A stretch of 23,925 bases of DNA from JAWXUE01 sp044432925 (GCA_044432925.1 JAWXUE010000019.1:1-23925), one strand, 5' to 3'. Counted from the first letter of the stretch, positions 14,160 to 21,156 are shown. The notes: generated by a model from the letters alone, not told the origin. Program-made: numbers and translations.

Positions 14160-14801
14160 ATGGCAAAACAAAACAAAATTAGTTCAGCGTACTCGACTGC
14201 AATAAGTAAAAGAGTTCCAATAATGTTAGGATTAATAGGGATTATTTTAATATTAACTGTAGGAGTGTTATGTACAAGTACATATATTAATAACAAACCT
14301 AACCCACTACTTTCATTAGAGGAAGATTCAAGTAAAATTGTAGAACATACTACTATTGAATGGTTAAATGAAAATAAATTTGGTATTAATGAATTCTATT
14401 TTTCAAGATTTTATTTAGAAGATCTTGATGGAAATACGTTAGAAAATGGTTCGATAAATTTCAAAGTTGATTTAGGAAATAAAAAAGATGATGCAATATC
14501 AGGAGATAATGTAACAATTTCTACAACAGCTTGTTACAACTGGGCAAATGAATCTTTCGCTTCAACTTCAACTTCCATTTCATTTAAAGGTTACTCTGAA
14601 CGCCTTTCTATAATAAATATTGATGCAACATTTGATAAAAAACCATTTTTCTTTAAAAAAATTGATTTAAAAAAAGATGTATACTTTGTTACTACATTCC
14701 AAGTAGTTGAATTAGTAGACGGAGAATCTATAACTATGGTTTATGCTGTTACGCAAGATTATAATGATTTACTTAATTCTGAAAACACATTATTCCATTA
14801 A
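14160..14801 (+). CDS. Unrecognised membrane-anchored extracytoplasmic protein
   Basis: I do not recognise this 213-residue protein. A basic N-terminus (residues 1-20) is followed by one membrane helix (about 20-43, PIMLGLIGIILILTVGVLC), which suggests an anchor with the rest outside the cell. The exterior part (about 45-213) is rich in Ser/Thr/Asn/Asp and alternates hydrophobic and polar residues, suggesting a compact beta-rich domain; there is a FFFKKIDLKKDVYFVTTFQVVEL segment near the C-terminus (roughly 165-187). There is no lipobox. The Cys at the end of the helix could be a chance residue. It has a good ribosome binding site, its own promoter and a terminator, and base composition like its neighbours, so it is a real monocistronic gene. 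It lies alone between rplM and the uraA operon, which gives no functional hint. Confidence 0.75.
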   Translation: MAKQNKISSAYSTAISKRVPIMLGLIGIILILTVGVLCTSTYINNKPNPLLSLEEDSSKIVEHTTIEWLNENKFGINEFYFSRFYLEDLDGNTLENGSINFKVDLGNKKDDAISGDNVTISTTACYNWANESFASTSTSISFKGYSERLSIINIDATFDKKPFFFKKIDLKKDVYFVTTFQVVELVDGESITMVYAVTQDYNDLLNSENTLFH

Positions 14802-14802
14802 C

Positions 14803-14844
14803 AAAAAAACAACTTATCTAAGTTTAAGGTAAGTTGTTTTTTTA
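14803..14844. terminator. Bidirectional terminator between convergent genes
   Basis: ACAACTTA (14809-14816) pairs with TAAGTTGT (14830-14837), with A and T runs on either side. It serves both the plus-strand gene ending at 14801 and the minus-strand HAD gene ending at 14846. Confidence 0.9.
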
Positions 14845-14845
14845 T

Positions 14846-15592
14846 TTATAAATTAAAATATTCTTCTAAAAATTTTGCTACACCATCTTCATCATGGTTA
14901 TATTTTGTTTTAATAGAAATTTTTTCTAATACTTTTTCTACTGAGTTTGATAAAGCTACACCAACAGTCGCATTTTCTAACATTTCAATATCACCTAAAT
15001 CATCTCCGAAACAAATACTTTTTGGATCATTATCATTTAAAATGTTATATAAAGCTAAATTACCATCTTGTTTTGTACATACAGATAATCTATACCAAGG
15101 CCCATTAACATAATGAGTTATATCTAAATTATATTTTTTTGCTAAATAATTTGGTAGGATACCATCATTAGAGCACATTAATATTTTATAAGCATTGTAT
15201 TGAAATTCATTTGTATAATCAAAATATGTTGCATTCGGATTTTTCATTGAATATTCTTTTAAATTACAATACAATCCTTTTTCACATTCAACAGAAAATT
15301 CTTCAACATTATTTTCTAATAATTCTTTAATTATCTCATTTGTTTTTTTATTATCAACAGGGTTGGAATAAATTATTTTATTATCTTTAGTAATTAAAGC
15401 CCCACCATTCATTATAGAATAATCAGGGTTTAATTCTTCAATAACAAGTTTTGTAGCATCAAAACTTCTTGCTGTATTAATTACTATTATATGACCATCC
15501 TCTTTTAATCTATCTAAAATACTTTTAGAGAATTTTGTTAATTCTCTTTTTTTATTTAATAAAGTATCATCTAAATCCATTATTATATACAT
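14846..15592 (-). CDS. HAD-superfamily phosphatase, Cof/IIB type
   Basis: A 248-residue cytoplasmic phosphatase. Motif I is MDLDDTLLNKKRELT with the two catalytic Asp residues, motif II lies around VINTARSFDA, and motif IV is ICFGDDLGDIEML near the C-terminus; the capping domain between them (about 80-180) and NGGALI are typical of the Cof-like IIB subfamily that dephosphorylates sugar phosphates, flavin or pyridoxal phosphates and nucleotides. I favour the ATG at 15592, which has AGGAAG four bases upstream, over the ATG at 15610. It is the third gene after uraA and pyrR with only about 20 bases separating it from pyrR, so it is co-regulated by PyrR; a role in nucleotide or sugar-phosphate turnover is plausible but not shown. 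Confidence 0.85.
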   Translation of the reverse strand: MYIIMDLDDTLLNKKRELTKFSKSILDRLKEDGHIIVINTARSFDATKLVIEELNPDYSIMNGGALITKDNKIIYSNPVDNKKTNEIIKELLENNVEEFSVECEKGLYCNLKEYSMKNPNATYFDYTNEFQYNAYKILMCSNDGILPNYLAKKYNLDITHYVNGPWYRLSVCTKQDGNLALYNILNDNDPKSICFGDDLGDIEMLENATVGVALSNSVEKVLEKISIKTKYNHDEDGVAKFLEEYFNL

Positions 15593-15613
15593 ATTACTTC
15601 CTACTTCCATTCT

Positions 15614-16108
15614 TTATTTTATATACACTATATTCTCATCTTTATCATATACTACAGACTCTGAAATACTAGTAGGAATATTCTTACCTACATAATCAGC
15701 TCTTATTGGTAATTCTCTGTGACCTCTATCAACTAAAATAGCTAACTGAATTTTTTTAGGTCGACCTATATGAACTAAAGCATCCATTGCGCTTCTAACT
15801 GTTCTTCCTGTTTGAAGTACATCATCAAATAACACTACTATTTTATTATTAATATCTATATTAAACTTATTATCTATATCACTAGTTTTCTCATCATCTC
15901 TATAACCAGTAATATCAATCTCTTCTATATCTATCTTTATATTTTCAATTAACAAAATATTGTTTGCTACTTTTTGAGCAATAGGTACTCCTTTTCTTTT
16001 TATCCCAACAAACACCAAATCATTTAAATTTTCATTTTTTTCAATTATTTCATGAGACATTCTTTTTAATGTTTTTTCTAATAATAAATTATCTAATAAT
16101 ACTTTCAT
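15614..16108 (-). CDS. pyrR: Bifunctional pyrimidine operon regulator / uracil phosphoribosyltransferase PyrR
   Basis: PyrR binds pyr mRNA leaders when UMP is abundant and causes transcription termination; many also make UMP from uracil and PRPP. The 164 residues show LVFVGIKRKGVPIAQ near the N-terminus, the PRPP-binding loop VVLFDDVLQTGRTVRSAMDAL (about residues 89-110), and the conserved ILVDRGHRELPIRADYVGKNIPT before the C-terminus. The ATG lies three bases beyond the uraA stop, and its ribosome binding site GGAG is inside the last codons of uraA. The matching PyrR-binding sequence lies at the head of the same operon, giving feedback on its own transcription. Confidence 0.96.
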   Translation of the reverse strand: MKVLLDNLLLEKTLKRMSHEIIEKNENLNDLVFVGIKRKGVPIAQKVANNILLIENIKIDIEEIDITGYRDDEKTSDIDNKFNIDINNKIVVLFDDVLQTGRTVRSAMDALVHIGRPKKIQLAILVDRGHRELPIRADYVGKNIPTSISESVVYDKDENIVYIK

Positions 16109-16111
16109 AAA

Positions 16112-17401
16112 TTACTCCGCTTCTTCATTATTTCCTTTGATTTTTTCTTTAGGTAATATTAAGTTTAACACAACTCCAACTAAAACAGCAAGAGCCATCT
16201 TCTCAATTGATGTACCAAATATATTAATTACTGCTCCACCTAATCCAATAACTAACATTGCTGCTATAATAATTATATTTCTAGTTTCATATAAATTAAT
16301 TTTCGAGTCTCCTATAACTTTTAATCCATTTGAAGCAATCATTCCAAATAAAACAATTGAAACTCCGCCCATAACACAATTAGGTATTGTTTGTATGAAC
16401 GCTTGAACATATCCTAAAAATCCTAAACAAATAGCAATTAATGCAGCTCCTCCTATAACCCAAACAGAGGCAACTTTTGTCATTGATATAACTCCAGTAT
16501 TCTCTCCATAAGTTGTATTAGCTGGTCCACCAATTAGACCAGAAAATAAAGTTGCTAAACCATCACCTAATAATGTTCTATCTAATCCTGGTTCTTTTAA
16601 ATAATCTTTCCCTGTTACAGAACCTAAAACTTTATGATCACCAATATGTTCACAAATAGTTACAAAGGCTAAAGGAGCAAACATTAATATAGCACTAAAA
16701 TCTAAATCATATGTTCCTATAAATTGAAATTTTGGTATTTGGAAAAATGTCGCATTACTAAAATGAGAAAAATCCATAAATCCACTTGATGCACCAGGGA
16801 TAAAATTTAATATTACTGCTGAGATATAACCTGTTAAAATACCTATTAAAAATGGAATTATTTTGCTAAACCCTTTTCCTTTTAATGCCACTAGTACTGT
16901 TGTTAAAAAAGTAATTACTGCAACTAACATAATTCTCCACGAAGAACTGTCCGCGCCATCAAGCCCTGCACTACTTACTGCAGTACCTGCTAAAGATAAA
17001 CCAATTATTATAATCATCGGTCCAACAATCAAAGGTGGCAAAATTTTTTCAATCCATCCTTTACCTGTAAATTTAATTATAATAGAAACCAATGTATATA
17101 TTAAACCAACTGAAATTAATCCAATAAATGCCGACTCTACGCCACTTTCTTGTGTAGCGGTAACTATAGCACCAATGTATGCAAATGAACTTCCTAGATA
17201 AACAGGTACTTTTGCTTTTGTACATAAAATATAAATTAACGTACCACAACCTGATGCTACTAACGCAACACCAATATCAAGACCTGTTAGTACAGGAACT
17301 AATATTGTTGCACCAAACATTGCAAAAACATGTTGAAAACTTAAAAGTAACCATTGTAATTTCTTTGGTTTTTCGTGTACATCTAAAACTAATTTAATCA
17401 T
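16112..17401 (-). CDS. uraA: Uracil permease (NCS2 family)
   Basis: A 429-residue proton-coupled nucleobase transporter of the cytoplasmic membrane. The NCS2 signatures are clear: LLLSFQHVFAMFGATILVPVLTGLD at residues 18-42 (the QH motif), AFVTICEHIGDHKVLGSVTGKD (the Glu-His substrate-binding segment), and FSGLIGGPANTTYGENTGVISMTKVASVWV (the GxxxNTxxxE signature). About twelve to fourteen hydrophobic helices follow the UraA pattern. It heads the uraA-pyrR-HAD operon and is preceded by the PyrR attenuator, which makes uracil the likely substrate. AAAGGAG precedes the ATG. In Bacillus the order is pyrR-pyrP; here it is reversed. Confidence 0.95.
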   Translation of the reverse strand: MIKLVLDVHEKPKKLQWLLLSFQHVFAMFGATILVPVLTGLDIGVALVASGCGTLIYILCTKAKVPVYLGSSFAYIGAIVTATQESGVESAFIGLISVGLIYTLVSIIIKFTGKGWIEKILPPLIVGPMIIIIGLSLAGTAVSSAGLDGADSSSWRIMLVAVITFLTTVLVALKGKGFSKIIPFLIGILTGYISAVILNFIPGASSGFMDFSHFSNATFFQIPKFQFIGTYDLDFSAILMFAPLAFVTICEHIGDHKVLGSVTGKDYLKEPGLDRTLLGDGLATLFSGLIGGPANTTYGENTGVISMTKVASVWVIGGAALIAICLGFLGYVQAFIQTIPNCVMGGVSIVLFGMIASNGLKVIGDSKINLYETRNIIIIAAMLVIGLGGAVINIFGTSIEKMALAVLVGVVLNLILPKEKIKGNNEEAE

Positions 17402-17433
17402 TTTATTTTCTCCTTTATTTGTTTTAAATTACC

Positions 17434-17474
17434 AAAAAAAATCTCAGAATCAAAATAGACCCTGAGATTTTTTA
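17434..17474 (-). terminator. PyrR-controlled attenuator terminator ahead of uraA
   Basis: Minus strand: AAAAAATCTCAG (17473-17462) pairs with CTGAGATTTTTT (17446-17435) and continues into T residues, an intrinsic terminator placed 30 bases before the uraA start. The 5' arm TCTCAGG can instead pair, with one mismatch, with CCAGAGA of the PyrR-binding loop, so this is a switch, not a simple terminator. Confidence 0.88.
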
Positions 17475-17520
17475 AAAGTTAAATATAACAAAAAAGACTT
17501 TTTATATTAAATTGTTATAT

Positions 17521-17556
17521 AACCTTGATAGCCTCTCTGGACTAATTTAAAGGTAA
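17521..17556 (-). promoter_or_regulatory. PyrR-binding anti-antiterminator hairpin
   Basis: On the minus strand the hairpin closes with ACCTT/AAGGT and carries TAGTCCAGAGAGGCTA (17545-17530), which matches the PyrR recognition loop ARUCCnGnGAGGYU seen in Gram-positive pyr leaders. UMP-bound PyrR would hold this fold, freeing the downstream terminator arm. An ATATAACAA/TTGTTATAT stem (17520-17482) lies between it and the terminator. Confidence 0.9.
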
Positions 17557-17565
17557 TTCTCATAT

Positions 17566-17593
17566 AGTATAACATATACTTATTAAAATGCAA
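17566..17593 (-). promoter_or_regulatory. Promoter for uraA-pyrR-HAD
   Basis: Minus-strand -35 TTGCAT (17593-17588) overlapping the last codons of the upstream purine permease gene, 16-base spacer, -10 TATACT (17571-17566) with a TG one base upstream (extended -10). There is no terminator after the permease gene, so the leader can also be reached by read-through. Confidence 0.72.
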
Positions 17594-18968
17594 GAGTTTG
17601 AATAACAAAATATAAAATAAAGAAAATCATTAATATATACATTATAGGATTTACTTCTTTTGCTTTTTTAGTTGCAATCATTCCGATAGGATAAAAGATA
17701 AATCCAATTGCTAATCCTGTTGCTATTGAATATGTTAAAGGCATCATTAAAATTACTAAGAATGCTGTTATTGCAACAACATTATCTTTCCATTCAATTT
17801 CTCCTAATTGTTTAGCCATCAATACTCCAACAAAAATTAACGCTGGGGCTGTACAAAATCCAGCTATCATTCCAAATAAAGGCCAAATAAATAGAGCAAT
17901 CATAAATAAGAAAGCAGTCATTACATTTGCTAAACCTGTTTTAGCACCTGCTTCTACTCCTGATAATGATTCAATATAAGAAGTTGTAGAACTTGTCCCT
18001 ACTACTGCTCCAATAATTGTTGCTGTTGCATCTGAAAGTAATGCTTTTTCACTTCCTACTAATTCACCATTCTCATCTACTAGACCAGCTTGTTTACCTA
18101 CTGAAACTATCGTCCCAGCAGTATCAAAGAAATCAACGAATAATAAACTGAATATTACTGCTATAAAAGTAATATCAAATTTAAATCCTTCAAAATTAAA
18201 TAATTCAAAAAATGGTGGCATCTCTGGTAATGTAAATAACGTTGTTGGTAAAGATATTTGACCAAATATAAGACCTAAAACAGTTGTACCAATAATACCT
18301 ATTAAAATAGATCCTTTAACTTTTAATAAATATAATATAACTGTTACAATTAATCCTACTATTGCTAATAACACTGTAGGAGAAGATAAATCTCCTAAAG
18401 CAACAATAGTAGCTGTTGATAAAGTCCCCTCAGCAGTAACAAAACCATCATTTACGATAATACCTGCACCTTGTAACCCAACAAAAGCAATGAATAAACC
18501 GATACCTGCACCTACTGCTAGTTTTAAATCTTTTGGTATTGCATTAATAACTTTTTTCCTTACTCCTGTTAGTGATAATATTAAAAATATAATTCCTGAT
18601 ATAAATGTAGCAAGTAATGCTTGATTCCATGTATACCCTACTCCAAAACATATTGTGAAAACAAAAAAAGCATTTAATCCCATTCCTGGTGCTTGTGCAA
18701 TAGGTAAGTTTGCTAATAAACCCATAATTAATGTACCTACTATTGCAGCTATAGCCGTTGCTGTAAAAGCTGCTCCAAACGACATTCCATCTAACATAGA
18801 TAACATATTAGGATTAACAGCAAGAATATATGCCATTGCTAAGAAAGTAGTCAATCCACCTAATAACTCTTTAGAAATAGTTGAACCTCTTTCTTCAATT
18901 TTGAAGAATTTATTAATAGCACTTATTAATTTATTTTCTTCTTTTTTTACTTCTTTTACTTCACTCAT
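17583..18968 (-). CDS. pbuG: Purine (hypoxanthine/guanine) permease, AzgA/PbuG-like
   Basis: A 461-residue membrane transporter of the AzgA branch of NCS2. The sequence shows the N-terminal signature STISKELLGGLTTFLAMAYILAVNPNML (about residues 29-56), the conserved PIAQAPGMGLNAFF (about 90-103), FVDFFDTAGTIVSVGKQAG (the Asp-Thr block) and GTSSTTSYIESLSGVEAGAKTGLANV (the TT-YIES signature). Roughly twelve to thirteen hydrophobic helices are visible. GGGGGAAG precedes the ATG. The guanine-type purine riboswitch in its leader supports guanine/hypoxanthine as substrate; adenine uptake is the main alternative from the protein alone. The gene is followed directly by the uraA promoter and PyrR leader. 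Confidence 0.93.
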   Translation of the reverse strand: MSEVKEVKKEENKLISAINKFFKIEERGSTISKELLGGLTTFLAMAYILAVNPNMLSMLDGMSFGAAFTATAIAAIVGTLIMGLLANLPIAQAPGMGLNAFFVFTICFGVGYTWNQALLATFISGIIFLILSLTGVRKKVINAIPKDLKLAVGAGIGLFIAFVGLQGAGIIVNDGFVTAEGTLSTATIVALGDLSSPTVLLAIVGLIVTVILYLLKVKGSILIGIIGTTVLGLIFGQISLPTTLFTLPEMPPFFELFNFEGFKFDITFIAVIFSLLFVDFFDTAGTIVSVGKQAGLVDENGELVGSEKALLSDATATIIGAVVGTSSTTSYIESLSGVEAGAKTGLANVMTAFLFMIALFIWPLFGMIAGFCTAPALIFVGVLMAKQLGEIEWKDNVVAITAFLVILMMPLTYSIATGLAIGFIFYPIGMIATKKAKEVNPIMYILMIFFILYFVIQTLAF

Positions 18969-19000
18969 TTTACTTCCCCCTTATTTTATTTGGATTCATA

Positions 19001-19029
19001 TAAAAATAAAAAGACTTAAAAAAAGTCTC
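19001..19029 (-). terminator. Expression-platform terminator of the purine riboswitch
   Basis: Minus strand: AGACTT (19028-19023) pairs with AAGTCT (19017-19012) over a five-base loop, then TTTTTATTTTTA. The stem is short (six pairs) but the T tract is long. The last bases of the aptamer, AAGACT, could instead pair with AGTCTT of the terminator's 3' arm, the sort of competition expected for an OFF switch. Confidence 0.7.
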
Positions 19030-19070
19030 TTCTATGTATAAAAATAAAAAGGTAAAAAAACATTATTTTC

Positions 19071-19138
19071 ATATCATAGTCTTAGAATAGGCTCTAAGGT
19101 AGAAACTTGACCGCCATATATGGTCGATTATACGATAT
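19071..19138 (-). ncRNA. Purine riboswitch aptamer, guanine-type
   Basis: All three helices and the core are visible on the minus strand. P1 is ATATCGTA/TATGATAT with one G-U pair; J1/2 is TAATC; P2 is GACC/GGTC with loop ATATATGGC; J2/3 is the invariant AAGTTTCTACC; P3 is CTTAGA/TCTAAG with loop GCCTAT; J3/1 is GACTAT. The C of GACTAT occupies the position that Watson-Crick pairs with the ligand, so guanine or hypoxanthine is predicted (adenine aptamers have T there). The J2/3 is the standard purine form, not the altered one of 2'-deoxyguanosine aptamers from Mesoplasma. It precedes a purine permease gene. Confidence 0.95.
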
Positions 19139-19153
19139 TATGAATCCACTGTT

Positions 19154-19182
19154 AGTATAACATACTTTATATTTTAAAGTAA
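19154..19182 (-). promoter_or_regulatory. Promoter for the riboswitch-pbuG transcript
   Basis: Minus-strand -10 TATACT (19159-19154) preceded by TGT, an extended -10; the -35 region TTACTT at 17 bases is poor. The start would be near 19147, just ahead of P1 of the aptamer. Confidence 0.6.
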
Positions 19183-19224
19183 CATTATTAAAAGTAATTA
19201 AAAATAATCAAAAATAATTTTTAT

Positions 19225-19252
19225 TGACATAAAAATATTTTTTGTGTATAAT
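19225..19252 (+). promoter_or_regulatory. Consensus promoter for the NfeD/SPFH operon
   Basis: Plus-strand -35 TTGACA (19225-19230) and -10 TATAAT, separated by 16-17 bases. Both hexamers are perfect consensus. Transcription would begin about a dozen bases before the start codon, immediately ahead of GAGGTG, so the leader is very short. Confidence 0.85.
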
Positions 19253-19272
19253 ATGTGTATGAGGTGATGAAA

Positions 19273-19656
19273 ATGGCAATAACATGGTTTAATGAAAACC
19301 AAAAAATTTTAGTTTCTACTATATATGACAATAATATTACTTTAAATAAAACATGTGTAAATTTATTAGAACATGCATATAGCGTAATGTTAGGATTAGA
19401 TTATGATGATCAATTAGTTCATATTAAACCTTTAAATAAAGAGGAAGCTACACGTGGTGATATAACTTCAGAGCAACAATATAAAATAACTGTTCGTAGT
19501 AGTTATGCTAGAGTTTGTAATATTTCATTTATTAATGAAATTAAAAAAATTATCGGTGTAAACAGTTTAAGTGAGCCACAAAAATTTATCGTTAATTTCG
19601 ATGAAACAGATAAAACATTAGTAATAGATTTAAAAAGGGGGTATGAAAATGTTTAA
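19273..19656 (+). CDS. Small soluble protein of unknown function, first gene of NfeD/SPFH operon
   Basis: I cannot assign this 127-residue protein to a named family. It has no signal peptide or membrane helix. It is mixed alpha/beta, with MAITWFNENQKILVSTIYDNNITLNK at the start (residues 1-26), a helix-like VNLLEHAYSVMLGLD, then LVHIKPLNKEEATRGDI, a central YKITVRSSYARVCN and a C-terminal VIDLKRGYENV. The pattern feels like a conserved protein seen in other low-G+C Gram-positives, but that is impression only. I choose the ATG at 19273 because AGGTG lies six bases upstream; a GTG at 19255 and an ATG at 19267 are upstream of or inside that site. It overlaps the NfeD gene by eight bases, so the two are translated together, suggesting a link with the SPFH/NfeD membrane-domain system. 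Confidence 0.8.
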   Translation: MAITWFNENQKILVSTIYDNNITLNKTCVNLLEHAYSVMLGLDYDDQLVHIKPLNKEEATRGDITSEQQYKITVRSSYARVCNISFINEIKKIIGVNSLSEPQKFIVNFDETDKTLVIDLKRGYENV

Positions 19657-20104
19657 TATTTTAACAACTATTCCACCAGAAGGATTAATCATTGTTTGGT
19701 TAGCCGTTGTACTTCTTGGTATCATTATTGAAGCAACAACAACAGAGTTAATTTCAATTTATTTTAGTTTTGGTGCTTTAATTTCGATGATATGTGCTAT
19801 AATAGGGATAACGTTTTGGCCTCAATTATGGATATTTGTAATTGTTACAGCAATAACGTTATTTGCTACAAGACCATTATTCTTAAAATATATTAAGACT
19901 AATGAAGTTAAAACAAACACTGAATCGCTTATAGGTAAGAGATTTAAATTATTAAAAGCTGTTGAAAATGATACTTTAGGTGAAGTTAATGTCGCTGGAG
20001 TATTTTGGAATGTAGCGACTAATGATAATTCTACTATTGAAGTAAATTCAACTGTTGAAGTTTTAGCGTTAGAAGGTTCAAAATTGATTGTAAAAAAAAT
20101 ATAA
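19649..20104 (+). CDS. NfeD-like membrane protein
   Basis: A 151-residue NfeD-family protein. Three hydrophobic helices (about residues 12-30, 36-58, 60-80) are followed by a cytoplasmic or surface OB-fold domain: SLIGKRFKLLKAVENDTLGEVNVAGVFWNV and the end IEVNSTVEVLALEGSKLIVKKI fit the NfeD C-terminal barrel (GxxGxxxxxL...GxVxVxGExW). This is the short form without the ClpP-like protease domain. NfeD proteins pair with SPFH/flotillin proteins in membrane microdomains, and an SPFH gene follows 21 bases later. The ATG at 19649 has AGGGGG seven bases upstream; an ATG at 19643 is only one base from that site. Confidence 0.87.
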   Translation: MFNILTTIPPEGLIIVWLAVVLLGIIIEATTTELISIYFSFGALISMICAIIGITFWPQLWIFVIVTAITLFATRPLFLKYIKTNEVKTNTESLIGKRFKLLKAVENDTLGEVNVAGVFWNVATNDNSTIEVNSTVEVLALEGSKLIVKKI

Positions 20105-20125
20105 AAGAAAAAGGGAGAAATAAAA

Positions 20126-21088
20126 ATGAATTTAATTATTTTAAATGCAGCAACAACAATTGGTGCTATTGCCGTAATAATCATTTTAATAGTTATTATT
20201 GCTTTAGTAATTTCAGGATTAAAAGTAGTTCGTCAAACAGAGAAATTTGTTGTAGAACGTTTAGGAGCTTATCATAAAACTTTAGGAGTAGGTATTCATA
20301 TTATCATTCCATTTATTGACAGACCAGGACCAAAAATTTCTTTAAAAGAACAAGTTAAAGATTTCGATCCACAACCAGTTATTACAAAAGATAATGTTAC
20401 TATGCAAATTGATACAGTAGTATTCTTCTCTGTAACAGATCCTAAATTATATAGTTATGGTGTTGAAAATCCAATTAACGCTTTAGAAAACCTAAGTGCT
20501 ACTACTCTTCGTAATGTTATCGGGGACTTAGATTTAGACCAAACATTAACAAGTAGAGATATTATTAACTCAAAAATGAGATCTACATTAGATGAAGCAA
20601 CAGATCCATGGGGAATCAAAGTAAATAGAGTTGAGGTTAAAAATATTGTACCTCCAAAAGATATTAGAGATGCAATGGAAAAACAAATGAGAGCTGAACG
20701 TGAAAAACGTGAATCTATCTTAAGAGCTCAAGGTGAAAAAGAATCTGCTATTCTTCTTGCTCAAGGTGAAAAAGAATCTGCAATTTTAAAAGCAGAAGGT
20801 GAAAAAGAACAAATGATGAGAATTGCTGAGGGGCATAAACAAGAGTTAATCTCTATTGCTGAGGGTAATGCTGAGTCTGTAAGAATTAATAAAGAAGCTG
20901 AAGCTTTAGGTATTAAATTAATTAAAGATGCTAAAGCTGATAAAGCAGTATTAACATTAAAATCTTTAGAAACATTTGCTCAAGTAAGTAATGGTCAAGC
21001 AACAAAAATTATTATTCCTTCTGAAATTCAAAACTTAGGTGGATTAATTACTTCTATTACTGAAGTAGGAAAAACTGAAATTAAATAA
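20126..21088 (+). CDS. SPFH/band-7 (stomatin-like, QmcA-type) membrane protein
   Basis: A 320-residue stomatin-family protein that assembles into large rings at the membrane and often modulates protease or membrane-domain function. One N-terminal membrane helix (about residues 10-32) is followed by the SPFH domain (TEKFVVERLGAYHKTLGVGIHIIIPFIDRP, then FDPQPVITKDNVTMQIDTVVFFSVTDP, LRNVIGDLDLDQTLTSRDIIN and WGIKVNRVEVKNIVPPKDI) and a coiled-coil rich in Glu/Lys/Ala from about 180 to 275. Within the coiled coil an 11-residue unit (AQGEKESAILL-type) is repeated three times, visible in DNA as a 33-base period from 20726. It ends with an IPSEIQNLGG segment. AGGGAG precedes the ATG. It is the last gene of the operon. 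Confidence 0.94.
   Translation: MNLIILNAATTIGAIAVIIILIVIIALVISGLKVVRQTEKFVVERLGAYHKTLGVGIHIIIPFIDRPGPKISLKEQVKDFDPQPVITKDNVTMQIDTVVFFSVTDPKLYSYGVENPINALENLSATTLRNVIGDLDLDQTLTSRDIINSKMRSTLDEATDPWGIKVNRVEVKNIVPPKDIRDAMEKQMRAEREKRESILRAQGEKESAILLAQGEKESAILKAEGEKEQMMRIAEGHKQELISIAEGNAESVRINKEAEALGIKLIKDAKADKAVLTLKSLETFAQVSNGQATKIIIPSEIQNLGGLITSITEVGKTEIK
20726..20812 (+). repeat. 33-base tandem repeat inside the SPFH gene
   Basis: GCTCAAGGTGAAAAAGAATC occurs at 20726 and again at 20759, with a diverged third copy GCAGAAGGTGAAAAAGAAC at 20792. The period of 33 bases keeps frame and encodes 11-residue units of the coiled coil. Confidence 0.85.
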
Positions 21089-21094
21089 TTATTA

Positions 21095-21125
21095 AGTGAG
21101 TCCTTTATTGGATTCACTTTTTTTA
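21095..21125 (+). terminator. Terminator after the SPFH gene
   Basis: AGTGAGTCC (21095-21103) pairs with GGATTCACT (21110-21118) around TTTATT, followed by seven or more T residues. Confidence 0.93.
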
Positions 21126-21132
21126 TACAAAA

Positions 21133-21156
21133 AAAGAGTTAGAATTCTAACTCTTT
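21133..21156 (-). terminator. Terminator at the 3' end of the lacI-type gene
   Basis: AAAGAGTTAGAATTCTAACTCTTT is a perfect palindrome by its two arms (AGAGTTAGAA/TTCTAACTCT), with A/T runs at both sides. It starts inside the final codons of the minus-strand regulator gene and ends its transcript; it could back up the SPFH terminator on the plus strand. A perfect palindrome with no loop bases needs the central AATT to open as the loop. Confidence 0.8.

Noticed and set aside
16863..17397. Two plus-strand frames opposite uraA
   Set aside because: They are antisense to the transporter's hydrophobic helices and lack start signals; membrane-protein genes commonly leave such frames.
18655..19041. 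Plus-strand frame running through the pbuG start and riboswitch terminator
   Set aside because: It crosses regulatory RNA elements and is antisense to a clearly real gene; no ribosome binding site.
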